DNA of 64,000 nt, from NCBI GenBank assembly GCA_947038565.1, contig CAMQWP010000007.1:46181-110180 (forward strand), read 5' to 3'. The stretch is from an uncultured Clostridia bacterium. GTDB lineage: Bacteria; Bacillota; Clostridia; Christensenellales; UBA3700. The notes under the pieces are model-generated. The model ran no database searches. It was given only the letters and a program-made list of their open reading frames with translations, and was not told where the DNA came from. The translations under genes were made by a program, and so were the position numbers. This document shows positions 17,066 through 25,844 of this stretch, piece after piece. How positions within the stretch are numbered: the first letter of the stretch is position 1; the number at the start of each line of letters is the position of its first letter.

Positions 17066-17117
17066 GCATTTTAAACAAATTTATTGATGATTTATCAATT
17101 TTTAGCATTAAAAGTTA

Positions 17118-18161
17118 TCAATCCTTGTAATTGACGAAATAACGCTTTGCTTTATACCGCTGTTTCGTACCACCCATCGCGATATTGGTATCAGAGTCAC
17201 CCTCTATAACAGTATCACTTATAAGGTTTTGCACTTCATTACGCACTTGCAATCTATCAATAGTAGCAGCAACTTCATTAGTACCAAAATGCTTTGATAT
17301 AATGTTGACCATACATTTTTCCAGTCTACTACTATATCTCCATACTAATACCATAAGCACGCACATGCCTATAGCAACAAGTGACCATATCAGCATACCC
17401 CACCAAGTATTTAGCGGAATAAGCTCGACTATCTCGACAGTAAGTGATGTAACAATGATTCCTATTGGACGCGTAATTATCTGCATAAGGAAAAAAGTAC
17501 CGTATGACATAGTCATCACGCCTGCGAACATACAAAGAAGATCATCAGGGAAGATTGGGAAAAGGAACATTAAAAACAGCATCATTTTATCTCTACCTTT
17601 AAGCAACTTTTGATACTTATTAAACGACTTAGATCCAACCATCCAAACAATTAGTTTTACGCCAAACATTCTACCTAGGAAGAATGCAAACATAGATCCT
17701 GAAATCATACCGATAGTACTACAAACAAGTACTAGAGGCAAACTTTTGAATACTGCCATACCTGCGATAATGGTAATCGTAGACGGAATAGGCACAAAAG
17801 TAACTTGAAGAAACTGTATAAAAATGTATACAATAGGCCCCCATATACCAGCCTGTTTGATCAAATCCGCAAGGCTATCACCATTACTAAGAAGGTCTAT
17901 AGCACCCGTTTTAAGAAGAGCTAAGAATATCGCAAAAGCAATACTGCCAAATACAAGAGTGATAAATGTTATTTTGAATATCGTTTCTTTTCTACGCTGA
18001 ACGGCTAGCACACAGACTACAGATATTAAGCAGACTAAAATCATGACAAGTATAGGTATATAGATAGCGTATTCATTAAATAAAAATATACATTCTATCA
18101 TTATGATTAGTCCAGCAATAATCGCCGCGACTGAGAATGCTACTTTACTTTTCTCGTTCAT
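17118..18161 (-). CDS. TVP38/TMEM64-family (VTT domain) membrane protein
   Basis: 347 residues with about seven hydrophobic segments. The VTT/DedA-like core covers roughly residues 105-250: FVPIPSTITIIAGMAVF, GSMFAFFLGRMFG and FLMFLFPIFPDDLLCMFAGV. Related proteins act in lipid or undecaprenyl-phosphate flipping, but this subfamily's substrate is unknown. Two N-terminal helices precede the domain and a hydrophilic tail of about 65 residues follows it. The ATG overlaps the rnhA stop by 4 bases, so proC-rnhA-this gene form an operon. Confidence 0.85.
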   Translation of the reverse strand: MNEKSKVAFSVAAIIAGLIIMIECIFLFNEYAIYIPILVMILVCLISVVCVLAVQRRKETIFKITFITLVFGSIAFAIFLALLKTGAIDLLSNGDSLADLIKQAGIWGPIVYIFIQFLQVTFVPIPSTITIIAGMAVFKSLPLVLVCSTIGMISGSMFAFFLGRMFGVKLIVWMVGSKSFNKYQKLLKGRDKMMLFLMFLFPIFPDDLLCMFAGVMTMSYGTFFLMQIITRPIGIIVTSLTVEIVELIPLNTWWGMLIWSLVAIGMCVLMVLVWRYSSRLEKCMVNIISKHFGTNEVAATIDRLQVRNEVQNLISDTVIEGDSDTNIAMGGTKQRYKAKRYFVNYKD

Positions 18162-18604
18162 AATCTACCTCCTAATATTTTTTCTACTTCACTACGAGCT
18201 AGAGCGTCACACTCATTATTAAACTCATTATCACTGTGACCCTTAACCTTAATAAACTGTACTGTATGGATATTTGTAAGCTCGACTAATCTTTTCCAAA
18301 GCTCAACATTTTTAACTAGCTCGCGACCGCGTTTCCAATTATTTGCCTGCCACTTACCTATCCAGTTCTGTAAGAACGCATTCACTACATACGCAGAGTC
18401 ACTATATAGATTTACTTCGCATGGCTCACGCAACGTCTCTAGTGCACTAATGACCGCTTGCATCTCCATTTTATTATTAGTAGTATGTTCGTCACCGCCC
18501 GATATGGCTTTTATTTTACCATTAAACATCAGCACCGCACCCCAGCCACCAGGCCCGGGATTAAAACTGCATGCTCCGTCAGTGTATATTTCAACTAATT
18601 TCAC
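18158..18604 (-). CDS. rnhA: Ribonuclease HI
   Basis: 148 residues. RNase HI cuts the RNA strand of RNA-DNA hybrids. Catalytic residues are seen in EIYTDGACSFNPGPGGWG (Asp), NNKMEMQAVISALE (Glu) and LYSDSAYVVNAF (Asp); the last Asp is in NNECDALAR. The basic handle helix (WKRGRELVKNVELWKRL) is present. It overlaps proC by 4 bases (ATGA). Confidence 0.95.
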   Translation of the reverse strand: MKLVEIYTDGACSFNPGPGGWGAVLMFNGKIKAISGGDEHTTNNKMEMQAVISALETLREPCEVNLYSDSAYVVNAFLQNWIGKWQANNWKRGRELVKNVELWKRLVELTNIHTVQFIKVKGHSDNEFNNECDALARSEVEKILGGRL

Positions 18605-19395
18605 TTACACAACTCCTCCGACCTATTCTTACATTTAGTCATAGCACTATCAATAATGCCGTAAAGATTATCCGACTTAAAACTCTCTACTGCCTGAATA
18701 GTAGTTCCGCCCTTTGAACATACTGCACCGATAAGATCGGTAATAGACGACTGCTCAAGCCTCGCCATACTAACAGCACCTTCAAAAGTTTTTAATACGC
18801 TAGCTTTTGCCATATCGTAACTATAACCATTCGCCATAGCACCCTTAATCATGCCTTCGATAAACATATAAACATATGCAGTACCGCTACCACTAACACA
18901 AATAGCAGTATGAAACATGTCCTCTTCTATGTAGCAAGTATCACCTATTGCATTGAAAATACTCTCGACAAATAGCCTTTCCGAACCAGGTAGATCGTTA
19001 TTAATCATGATAGCTGTCATACCTAGCTTGTGTTTGCAAGGCGTGTTTGGCATTACTCTAGAAATACTTACATCATCACCAAAGTCAGACGCAATCATCT
19101 CACGAGTAACTCCAGCCATAATGCTTATAATGTGCTTAGCATTGCAAGTGCTTGCAAGGAATTTTGCTATCTCTTTATATACCTGCGGTTTTACAGCAAG
19201 GACTAAGTACTCCGAGTTTGATAAAACTATGCTATTATCACGTACTGTCTCCACGCCGGACACGTCAATATTAGAAGTCCTAGCACTAGTAATTATCTCG
19301 CTTGATGATAGAATACCACCCTCAACAATCCCGCTTACTATTGCTTTTGCCATATTACCAGCGCCTATAACGCCTAATTTAAAATTATAATTCAT
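18601..19395 (-). CDS. proC: Pyrroline-5-carboxylate reductase
   Basis: 264 residues from the ATG at 19395, chosen because TTAGGAG lies 6 bases upstream and the Rossmann motif LGVIGAGNMAKAIVSG begins just after. ProC reduces pyrroline-5-carboxylate to proline with NAD(P)H. VLAVKPQVYKEI, SIMAGVTREMI, RVMPNTPCKHKLGMTAI and the C-terminal SKGGTTIQAVES are family signatures. It is transcribed divergently from tRNA-Trp. Confidence 0.95.
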   Translation of the reverse strand: MNYNFKLGVIGAGNMAKAIVSGIVEGGILSSSEIITSARTSNIDVSGVETVRDNSIVLSNSEYLVLAVKPQVYKEIAKFLASTCNAKHIISIMAGVTREMIASDFGDDVSISRVMPNTPCKHKLGMTAIMINNDLPGSERLFVESIFNAIGDTCYIEEDMFHTAICVSGSGTAYVYMFIEGMIKGAMANGYSYDMAKASVLKTFEGAVSMARLEQSSITDLIGAVCSKGGTTIQAVESFKSDNLYGIIDSAMTKCKNRSEELCK

Positions 19396-19412
19396 AAATT
19401 CTCCTAAAACAA

Positions 19413-19441
19413 TTGACATTTACAAAACAATGTTATATAAT
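19413..19441 (+). promoter_or_regulatory. Sigma-A promoter of tRNA-Trp
   Basis: TTGACA, 17 bases, TATAAT: a consensus promoter. The tRNA begins 10 bases after the -10 box. Confidence 0.9.
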
Positions 19442-19451
19442 ATGAAAGCTT

Positions 19452-19526
19452 AGGGGAGTGGCTCAACGGTAGAGTAGTGGTCTCCAAAACCATTGGTTGC
19501 GTGTTCGAATCGCGTCTCCCCTGCCA
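19452..19526 (+). tRNA. tRNA-Trp (anticodon CCA)
   Basis: A 7-bp acceptor stem (AGGGGAG / CTCCCCT), a D arm, an anticodon loop CTCCAAA giving CCA, a TTCGAAT T-loop, discriminator G and an encoded 3' CCA. It stands alone, with its own promoter and terminator, between proC and the S41 protease. Confidence 0.96.
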
Positions 19527-19530
19527 TTTA

Positions 19531-19569
19531 ATACAACTATTTGATTTATCAAGTGGTTGTATTTTTTTA
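19531..19569 (+). terminator. Terminator after tRNA-Trp
   Basis: A 14-bp stem with two G-U pairs (ATACAACTATTTGA / TCAAGTGGTTGTAT) and loop TTTA is followed by seven Ts. Confidence 0.88.
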
Positions 19570-19702
19570 TTTATAATCACTGACCTCTTTCTATATATAT
19601 ATTATTATAATATAATTAAGAGAATAATACAAGCACTTTTCTATACATTTACAATATTTATTATATTGAGTACAATATTGAGACAATAATGACTATAAAA
19701 TC

Positions 19703-19739
19703 AAGTTGCGACGGGATATACCCCGTCGCAACTTTTCTA
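19703..19739 (-). terminator. Terminator after the S41 protease gene
   Basis: A perfect 13-bp stem, AAGTTGCGACGGG with its complement, and a short loop. The minus strand continues TTGATTTTATAG and the plus strand TTTTCTATAATTT, so it may work in both directions. It lies 55 bases past the protease stop. Confidence 0.75.
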
Positions 19740-19788
19740 TAATTTACAATCAAATTGTGATCATATTATACATTTACTAAGCATTTAA

Positions 19789-21264
19789 TCAAGCCAAAGA
19801 CTCAAATGCTAACATAGCTTTCTTATAAGCAAGCTCATTAGTAATATCACTGTTATAGTAATTAGGCATCTGACCAAGCCCTCCGAGTGGGTCGATAGAT
19901 TTGATCATGTAACCTTTGGTAGGTTGCATTGGATCTTCGTGATAATTTGCCCAAACCAACTCACCACCTTGGAATATCGGTACATCAAAATAACCAATAG
20001 TCATGTGCAGTCTTAGGTTATATCCAGGGATATCAAATCCGCCCTGTGCAACACCCTTACCATAAGTCTCCTCACCTACAAAAATAGTATCTGGCATATA
20101 TGCACGAAGTGCACCAACAAGTCCCTCACTAGCACTAGCTGACCCGCCATTAATAAGGACAACAAGCTCATAATTAGCTTTATCACGACCTACAAAATAC
20201 TTAGAATTAGTGATATTATCAGTAGTAAAGATTAACTCAGCACCGTCTTTCTTGATAATTCTATTAATTGGAACTTTTTTACCATGCACGTCACTGTCTA
20301 TTAGGTAAGTTGCAATAGTAGCAAGATTATTAATATCACCACCACCGTTATCTCTAAGGTCAAGTATTAGTTTATTTGCATTAGTATCACTGCAAAACTC
20401 TGCTGCTGCAAGCTCAAAATCTTCAGCATCGTAACCAGCGAAAGAATTTAAAGTGATCATACCTATGTCATTGCCCATACTTGTATATTTGGCATCACTA
20501 CCTGTAAAAATTGATCTTTCGATATCTATACTAATATAATAAATAGCACCATTGATATCGCGTCTTATCACAAAAGTACCCGTCTCCTTACCTAGCAACT
20601 CAGAGTTACTAAGCACATTTCTATCTAGACCTACGACGTTATGACCATTTATCATGTATAAAAGGTCGCCTCTAGCCATTCGCATGTAAAGCCCTTCAGG
20701 AGGGATAGCATTTTCTATTACTTCTCCTTTTTCGTTAGCAAGTTTACCGACTGTAGTTCCAGCACTAGAATTTTTCTCTACACTATTGACGTAATGATAA
20801 TTACGACTGTCGCTAGACATACTGAACCCGAATTTAGGCTCCTCAGCAAGTCCTGTGATCACAAGTCTACTAAAGTTATCAAGCATATTTGATACACCAA
20901 GCGCCGCAGCTTTATCAAATTCCTCTCTTGATATGTCTTTATAATAAAACTCATCTAATAGATCATAAATCTGATTAGACAACCCCATATCCTCACTGGT
21001 ATATCTATTTGATTTACCTATAAAATATCCAGCAAAAGAACTACCTATTACAAGCACAATACTGACAACAAGAGATAAAACTATTATTACCCATGTTGGC
21101 ATTTTATCTTTTTTCACAAACATATAAGGGTTTGGATAGTTATCAGGATTGTTACTATTATTTTTATTATTACTATTTATTTGATTATTATCATCATTTT
21201 TAGCAGTATAAAAATCATCTAAACTATCATCTTTTTCATGTTCATCTTTATTATAGTTATTCAT
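19789..21264 (-). CDS. S41-family C-terminal processing peptidase (membrane-anchored)
   Basis: 491 residues from the ATG at 21264, which has AGGAG 5-6 bases upstream; a longer frame would overlap the upstream gene. An Asn/Asp-rich cytoplasmic head (1-55), one transmembrane helix (58-82), then an extracytoplasmic PDZ-like part (GDLLYMINGHNVVGL) and the S41 catalytic domain. The serine-lysine dyad is probably Ser377 (in NGGSASASEG) and Lys403 (in ETYGKG); DLRDNGGGDINN is also typical. CtpA-like proteases cleave envelope proteins. It lies 37 bases after the degenerate ABC ATPase gene and is probably co-transcribed with it. Confidence 0.88.
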   Translation of the reverse strand: MNNYNKDEHEKDDSLDDFYTAKNDDNNQINSNNKNNSNNPDNYPNPYMFVKKDKMPTWVIIVLSLVVSIVLVIGSSFAGYFIGKSNRYTSEDMGLSNQIYDLLDEFYYKDISREEFDKAAALGVSNMLDNFSRLVITGLAEEPKFGFSMSSDSRNYHYVNSVEKNSSAGTTVGKLANEKGEVIENAIPPEGLYMRMARGDLLYMINGHNVVGLDRNVLSNSELLGKETGTFVIRRDINGAIYYISIDIERSIFTGSDAKYTSMGNDIGMITLNSFAGYDAEDFELAAAEFCSDTNANKLILDLRDNGGGDINNLATIATYLIDSDVHGKKVPINRIIKKDGAELIFTTDNITNSKYFVGRDKANYELVVLINGGSASASEGLVGALRAYMPDTIFVGEETYGKGVAQGGFDIPGYNLRLHMTIGYFDVPIFQGGELVWANYHEDPMQPTKGYMIKSIDPLGGLGQMPNYYNSDITNELAYKKAMLAFESLA

Positions 21265-21301
21265 ATCTCTCCTATATCCCATTGAGGGATTTTTACAATT
21301 G

Positions 21302-22360
21302 TTAATTTGCTGATATTTTTCTCTCCGAACCAAAATCATATAGACAATAAGCATTAATATTTATGTTAAAACTTATAATATCACCATCATTGTATGCTGT
21401 ACAATTTTTATTGAAAAGTATATACTCTTCGTCTTGAATATTTACTGTGACATATTTTTCATCGCATTTTACTACCACTCCACTTATTAATCCATCCTCG
21501 CAAAAAGCAATATCATCTAGCGGAATAGCAAATATTCCGTCCTGAAAAACATTTGAAACTAGTTCCTTATTATAAGGAATTACTTTATCAAAAATAGTAA
21601 CAGTACCGTCATTGTTTATGTCACAAGGTATCTCGACAACATCATCTTCATGCAAGTATTTTATCGACGCAACTGTATTAGTCATTTTAAATAAATCATC
21701 TAGCACGGCATAATCCGATAATGAATTGTAGCACAGAAAACCAATATTATTCGGTTTAAGTTTTTTTGCAAATGTAATATTTGTAACTGTTACGACTACA
21801 GTCTTATTTAAAAATAATTTTTTAATAAGATTAATTACATCATCACATTCATCATCACTCAGCCCAGCAAAAACATTATCAATCAAATACAATTTCCTAT
21901 CTACCATAGCAAGTCTTGCGATACTGCACATAACTTTATCGAATCTACTCAAATCCTTACCTAACTTGGCAAGATAACATTTAATGCCCGACAAATTAAC
22001 GATTTCATCTATCCTCTTATTAATATTGCCTAATTCGACCTTCCGTATTCTAAGAGGATAGGTTAAATTAAACAAAACTGATTTATTATCAAAGAAAGGT
22101 AATTTGTCAGTCAATAACCCTATGTGCCTATCGGCAATCTTAGAGTTAGAAATATCCAACCCGTCTAGGATTATTTCACCACTAGACAAATTCTCAAGCC
22201 CAGATATGACTGCAAGTAATGTTGATTTTCCCGATATAGGCCCGCCTACAAATACAGACATGTAGCCTTTTTTCATCGCAAAATTGACGTAGCCTAAGCC
22301 ACGATAACCGCCAGTATATGTTTTTCCTACATCAGTCAATTGTAAATAGTTGTTATTCAT
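21302..22360 (-). CDS. Degenerate ABC-type ATPase with TOBE-like C-terminus
   Basis: 352 residues from the ATG at 22360, where homology starts (a longer frame reaches 22396; no good ribosome site decides). The fold is that of MalK/UgpC-type importer ATPases. Walker A is kept (GGPISGKST, 39-47). The Q-loop Gln aligns with Thr (LLTD), the LSGGQ signature with LSRFD (137-141), the Walker B catalytic Glu with Asn162 (LYLIDN), and the H-loop His with Asn194. From about residue 255 a beta-rich region resembles TOBE. No permease or binding protein is nearby. It may bind but not hydrolyse ATP; the role is unknown. Confidence 0.7.
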   Translation of the reverse strand: MNNNYLQLTDVGKTYTGGYRGLGYVNFAMKKGYMSVFVGGPISGKSTLLAVISGLENLSSGEIILDGLDISNSKIADRHIGLLTDKLPFFDNKSVLFNLTYPLRIRKVELGNINKRIDEIVNLSGIKCYLAKLGKDLSRFDKVMCSIARLAMVDRKLYLIDNVFAGLSDDECDDVINLIKKLFLNKTVVVTVTNITFAKKLKPNNIGFLCYNSLSDYAVLDDLFKMTNTVASIKYLHEDDVVEIPCDINNDGTVTIFDKVIPYNKELVSNVFQDGIFAIPLDDIAFCEDGLISGVVVKCDEKYVTVNIQDEEYILFNKNCTAYNDGDIISFNININAYCLYDFGSERKISAN

Positions 22361-22454
22361 AATACTTATATTACCATATTTACGATAAAATATCAATCTT
22401 TAGCATAATAGTACCAAAAATTGGCTATTTTGTAAAGCCATACAATGTTAGCAT

Positions 22455-22490
22455 TAAAAAAAGACCAACAATCATTTTTGATCATTAGCC
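22455..22490 (-). terminator. Terminator after ddh
   Basis: On the minus strand an 11-bp stem with several G-U pairs (GGCTAATGATC with GATTGTTGGTC) and a 6-base loop is followed by eight Ts. It lies 18 bases past the ddh stop. Confidence 0.75.
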
Positions 22491-22507
22491 TTTTAGTTTT
22501 CAATATA

Positions 22508-23482
22508 TTATAGCAAGCTGCGACGCAACTCCTCACCGCTAAGCGGAGATAGATAAGATACAGGCACGTCAAATACTGTAACAGCACCAGTTTTGCCCTG
22601 TTTGCTCATCTTCGCAATCGCTCTAGCATATGCAGTTAGCACACTAGCAGTAAATTGTGGGTTCGAATCAAGTTTGATAGATAACTCTAATACATGCTTG
22701 TTTTCAGTATAAGTATCACCTGATCTTATTACAAATCCGCCGTGAGGCATTTTATTGTGATTAGCCTTTAGTTCTTCTTCACTTATAAAATTAACCTGAG
22801 TATCATAGTCAGCAAAATAATTAGGCATATTTACAATACTGCTCTCAATAGCACTTTTGTCAGCACCCTCTTTAGCTACTACATAACATACACGAGAATG
22901 TTTTTCGCGAGTAGTAAGCTCTGGATTTATTCCACTTCTTACAAGCTCTAAAGCCTCTGTCTTAGGTACAGTATATTGTATTGCGTTTTGAACGCCATCA
23001 ATACGTCTTATAGCATCACTATGTCCTTGAGATACGCCCTCGCCCCAGAAAGTATAATCAGTTCCATTAGGTAGTATCGCACCAAAAAGCATTCTTGATA
23101 CTGAGAAAAGACCTGGATCCCAACCTACTGATATGATACCTAGTTTACCATTCTCTAAAGCTACTTTCTCCATAGCGTTATAGTATGCAGGGATCTTAGC
23201 ATGTGTATCAAAAGAATCAACAGTATTAAAGTTCGCTATCATCTCAAGACCTTGTACAGGCAAGTCAGTAGCAGAGCCACCGCACATTACTAATACGTCT
23301 ATGCTGTCTTTATATTGAAGAATATTTTTAACGTTAATAGATTTTATACCGCTAACAGTAGCTACACCGTCACGACGAGTAAAGACACCCATTAGCTCCA
23401 TATCAGAAGCATTATTTACTGCGATCTCAACGCCTCTTCCTAAATTACCGTATCCTAGAATTCCTACTCTTATCTTATCCAT
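22508..23482 (-). CDS. ddh: meso-Diaminopimelate dehydrogenase
   Basis: 324 residues. Ddh makes meso-DAP in one step from tetrahydrodipicolinate, ammonia and NADPH, for peptidoglycan and lysine. The Rossmann motif RVGILGYGNLGRGVE is at the N-terminus, followed by VDSFDTHAKIP, SVGWDPGLFSVSRMLFGA, the substrate loop FWGEGVSQGHSDAIRRIDGV and MPHGGFVIRSGDT. GGAG precedes the ATG. It is monocistronic. A Spo0A-type box lies 21-27 bases upstream of the start codon, hinting at sporulation control. Confidence 0.95.
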   Translation of the reverse strand: MDKIRVGILGYGNLGRGVEIAVNNASDMELMGVFTRRDGVATVSGIKSINVKNILQYKDSIDVLVMCGGSATDLPVQGLEMIANFNTVDSFDTHAKIPAYYNAMEKVALENGKLGIISVGWDPGLFSVSRMLFGAILPNGTDYTFWGEGVSQGHSDAIRRIDGVQNAIQYTVPKTEALELVRSGINPELTTREKHSRVCYVVAKEGADKSAIESSIVNMPNYFADYDTQVNFISEEELKANHNKMPHGGFVIRSGDTYTENKHVLELSIKLDSNPQFTASVLTAYARAIAKMSKQGKTGAVTVFDVPVSYLSPLSGEELRRSLL

Positions 23483-23502
23483 ATATATATCTCCTATTTA
23501 TC

Positions 23503-23531
23503 TGTCGAATGTTGTTTACTTATTTATTATA
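23503..23531 (-). promoter_or_regulatory. Putative ddh promoter -10 with a downstream Spo0A box
   Basis: On the minus strand TATAAT lies at 23526-23531. A perfect 0A box TGTCGAA reads on the plus strand at 23503-23509, that is just downstream of the start predicted from that -10, a position that would suit repression. No good -35 is seen. The box and the next five bases are identical to the sequence upstream of spoIIGA. Confidence 0.45.
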
Positions 23532-23660
23532 GCATAATAAACCTCAAAATGCATTAATTTTAATCATAAAGTGCATATTATTTATATCGTTATCTTTTAT
23601 TGCAAATATAATCAAAACTTATATCACTAACATTAATTACTTGCATAAGCAACTAAGTCA

Positions 23661-24905
23661 CTAGATAGTACCAACGGACATTCCTGCTATCATTGCTCGA
23701 TGCGTATTCAAAATCATACAGCTAATGTATCGAACATCACTTACCATATCTCTAGCACTGGTACTCTCCGTGCTAATATTATCTAGTGCACCGACAACAG
23801 CCGTTACTTGCATTCTTACCTTGTGTACATTTTCATTATCTATTTGCTCATCTACGCTCGCAACATAATCAACAAGCATATTATCTATTCTAACGCTTAA
23901 TTCTTTTACAGCAGTTTTTGCACCTACAAAGTCATACACTCCCTTATCAATCTTGGTTGATATATCAAATAGACTTTCATACATTTCATCGGCATACTTG
24001 ATTATTTTTTTTGTAGAATTACGAGTGGATACGGGGAAAAGATCATAATTAACCTCTCCTATCCTTATCTCATATATGCTCGTGACATAACCATTAAGAT
24101 TAAGTTTTGCAGACACTGACAAGGCATCACCTTTACTAGGATACACCTCTGCTATAACACGGTATATATCATCATTTATAACATACCCACCAGCACCCGC
24201 AGCCCTGACTTCACTTGACATAAGCCTTGCAGAATTAGGGTCATCGAAACTTGCAAGCTCTATAGCATAGTATGTCTTAGATGTTACTTTGCCTGTAAAT
24301 AATCCGACCGCTTTATCTATAATATATCCGCCTGATAGAGCGTCCGCTATCACGACCACTAGACCAAAACAAACTAACATCGCAATCATTCCGATAGCAA
24401 AATTTGTCTTACCACTACGCCCACTCTTGGCTTTTTTTATTTGTTTGCCTTGAGCATTTCGGCTATAATTATATTCCTGATCGTAGCTTCTATCACGACC
24501 AATATTTCGATCAGGAAGCTCTAGTCTTGCTATGCTCTTACTTATAATCGCAATACTATTACTGTCTTTTGCCGACATATCTGGTGCTTTTTGCACAGCA
24601 ATGATATTAACTCTATCTATCTCTCTATCTGCATAACCATCACTGAGCGAGCCGACACGTACGATATCATCATCAGTAACAACTTCGCCAGTTACGTCTA
24701 TACACGCATTATCATTATACTTACGCCTACACCTACTCTCATATCCATCGTCATAGCCACTATCACGGTCATAATCGTACGCAGATCTACGCCCTTCGTA
24801 CTGGTTATCTCCGCGTATTCTATCTCCAGTATCAGCCTTTTTCTTCGACTTACTGTTGTATGCATAAGCACTATAATCTATCTCATCCTCATTAATTTCT
24901 GTCAT
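23661..24905 (-). CDS. SPOR-domain membrane protein of unknown function
   Basis: 414 residues from the ATG at 24905 (GGGAG 8 bases upstream). A polar, Asp/Arg/Tyr-rich cytoplasmic half (1-165) precedes one transmembrane helix (about 168-190). A SPOR-like domain follows at about 211-285 (TYYAIELASFDDPNSARLMS, RVIAEVYPSKGDALSVSAKL); SPOR domains bind peptidoglycan stripped of stem peptides at division sites. The C-terminal 125 residues look helical and match nothing I know. It is a single gene between ddh and the dCMP deaminase. A role in division or spore-envelope work is plausible but not shown. Confidence 0.7.
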   Translation of the reverse strand: MTEINEDEIDYSAYAYNSKSKKKADTGDRIRGDNQYEGRRSAYDYDRDSGYDDGYESRCRRKYNDNACIDVTGEVVTDDDIVRVGSLSDGYADREIDRVNIIAVQKAPDMSAKDSNSIAIISKSIARLELPDRNIGRDRSYDQEYNYSRNAQGKQIKKAKSGRSGKTNFAIGMIAMLVCFGLVVVIADALSGGYIIDKAVGLFTGKVTSKTYYAIELASFDDPNSARLMSSEVRAAGAGGYVINDDIYRVIAEVYPSKGDALSVSAKLNLNGYVTSIYEIRIGEVNYDLFPVSTRNSTKKIIKYADEMYESLFDISTKIDKGVYDFVGAKTAVKELSVRIDNMLVDYVASVDEQIDNENVHKVRMQVTAVVGALDNISTESTSARDMVSDVRYISCMILNTHRAMIAGMSVGTI

Positions 24906-25126
24906 AAAATACTCCCTATGCAAATTGCTGTGATATCATTGACATACAGGCAACGCAAAACTTGATAGTATAATTTATGAGTTAGATAATATAGTTATTA
25001 CATTAGACAAGCAGTAATATTAAATTATGCACGAAAAAACAATGATCCGAGTAGATATGTACATACATCAACCTTTGCAACTATAGCAATACATATATTA
25101 GTAGCAACTAGATCTGTATGCAATTA

Positions 25127-25579
25127 TTACTCGCGATTAAATTTTTCAACAGTGACACCAGCAGCATTAAACATTTCAATACTAAACGTGTCAGGATACC
25201 CCTGATCAAATACTACGCGATTAATTCCAGCGTTGATTATCATTTTCGCACATATAGAACATGGCTGATGAGTGCAATACAAAGTCGCACCGTCAATGCT
25301 AATACCAAGCCTCGCAGCTTGAATAATTGCATTTTGTTCAGCATGGACAGCATAGCAAACTTCATGCCTTGTTCCGCTAGGGATATTCATTTTTTGACGA
25401 AGGCATTCACCGCGTTCCATACAACTGACTACTCCACTACTAGCACCATTATAACCAGTAGTGATAATGCGTTTATCTCTCGCGATAACGGCACCTACCT
25501 TGCGATTTGACTGAAAACAACTAGCCCATGAAGAAACTAAATTAGCCATATCCATCATCCTAACATCCCACTTATCCAT
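25127..25579 (-). CDS. dCMP deaminase (ComEB family)
   Basis: 150 residues from the ATG at 25579, which has GGAGG 5 bases upstream. The enzyme deaminates dCMP to dUMP for thymidylate synthesis. The zinc site is HAEQNAII plus PCSICAKMIINAG, and the N-terminal RKVGAVIARDKRIITTGYNG is typical. In competent Bacillus the homologue is comEB; no com genes are near. It diverges from groESL. Confidence 0.92.
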   Translation of the reverse strand: MDKWDVRMMDMANLVSSWASCFQSNRKVGAVIARDKRIITTGYNGASSGVVSCMERGECLRQKMNIPSGTRHEVCYAVHAEQNAIIQAARLGISIDGATLYCTHQPCSICAKMIINAGINRVVFDQGYPDTFSIEMFNAAGVTVEKFNRE

Positions 25580-25750
25580 ATTATCCTCCAAAAGTAACTT
25601 GATATATACATAATACAACAATTATTGAAAAATATCAATACATTTTTCGATAAAAATTCATGTAATTAGTTATAATAAGAGTTAATAAAGGAAATATTAT
25701 CATTATCAAACAATATAAAATAACTATTTACTATTTATACAAAAAATACA

Positions 25751-25779
25751 TTTACAAACAATCAAGCATGTGATATAAT
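25751..25779 (+). promoter_or_regulatory. Sigma-A promoter of groESL
   Basis: TTTACA, 17 bases, TATAAT, with TG one base before the -10 (extended -10). No CIRCE inverted repeat and no CtsR-type direct repeat is seen between it and groES. Confidence 0.85.
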
Positions 25780-25844
25780 AAAGAATATGATGATTTTATA
25801 TTATCTCACAAAAACACAAATTAATTAGTTATGGAGGCAAAAAT

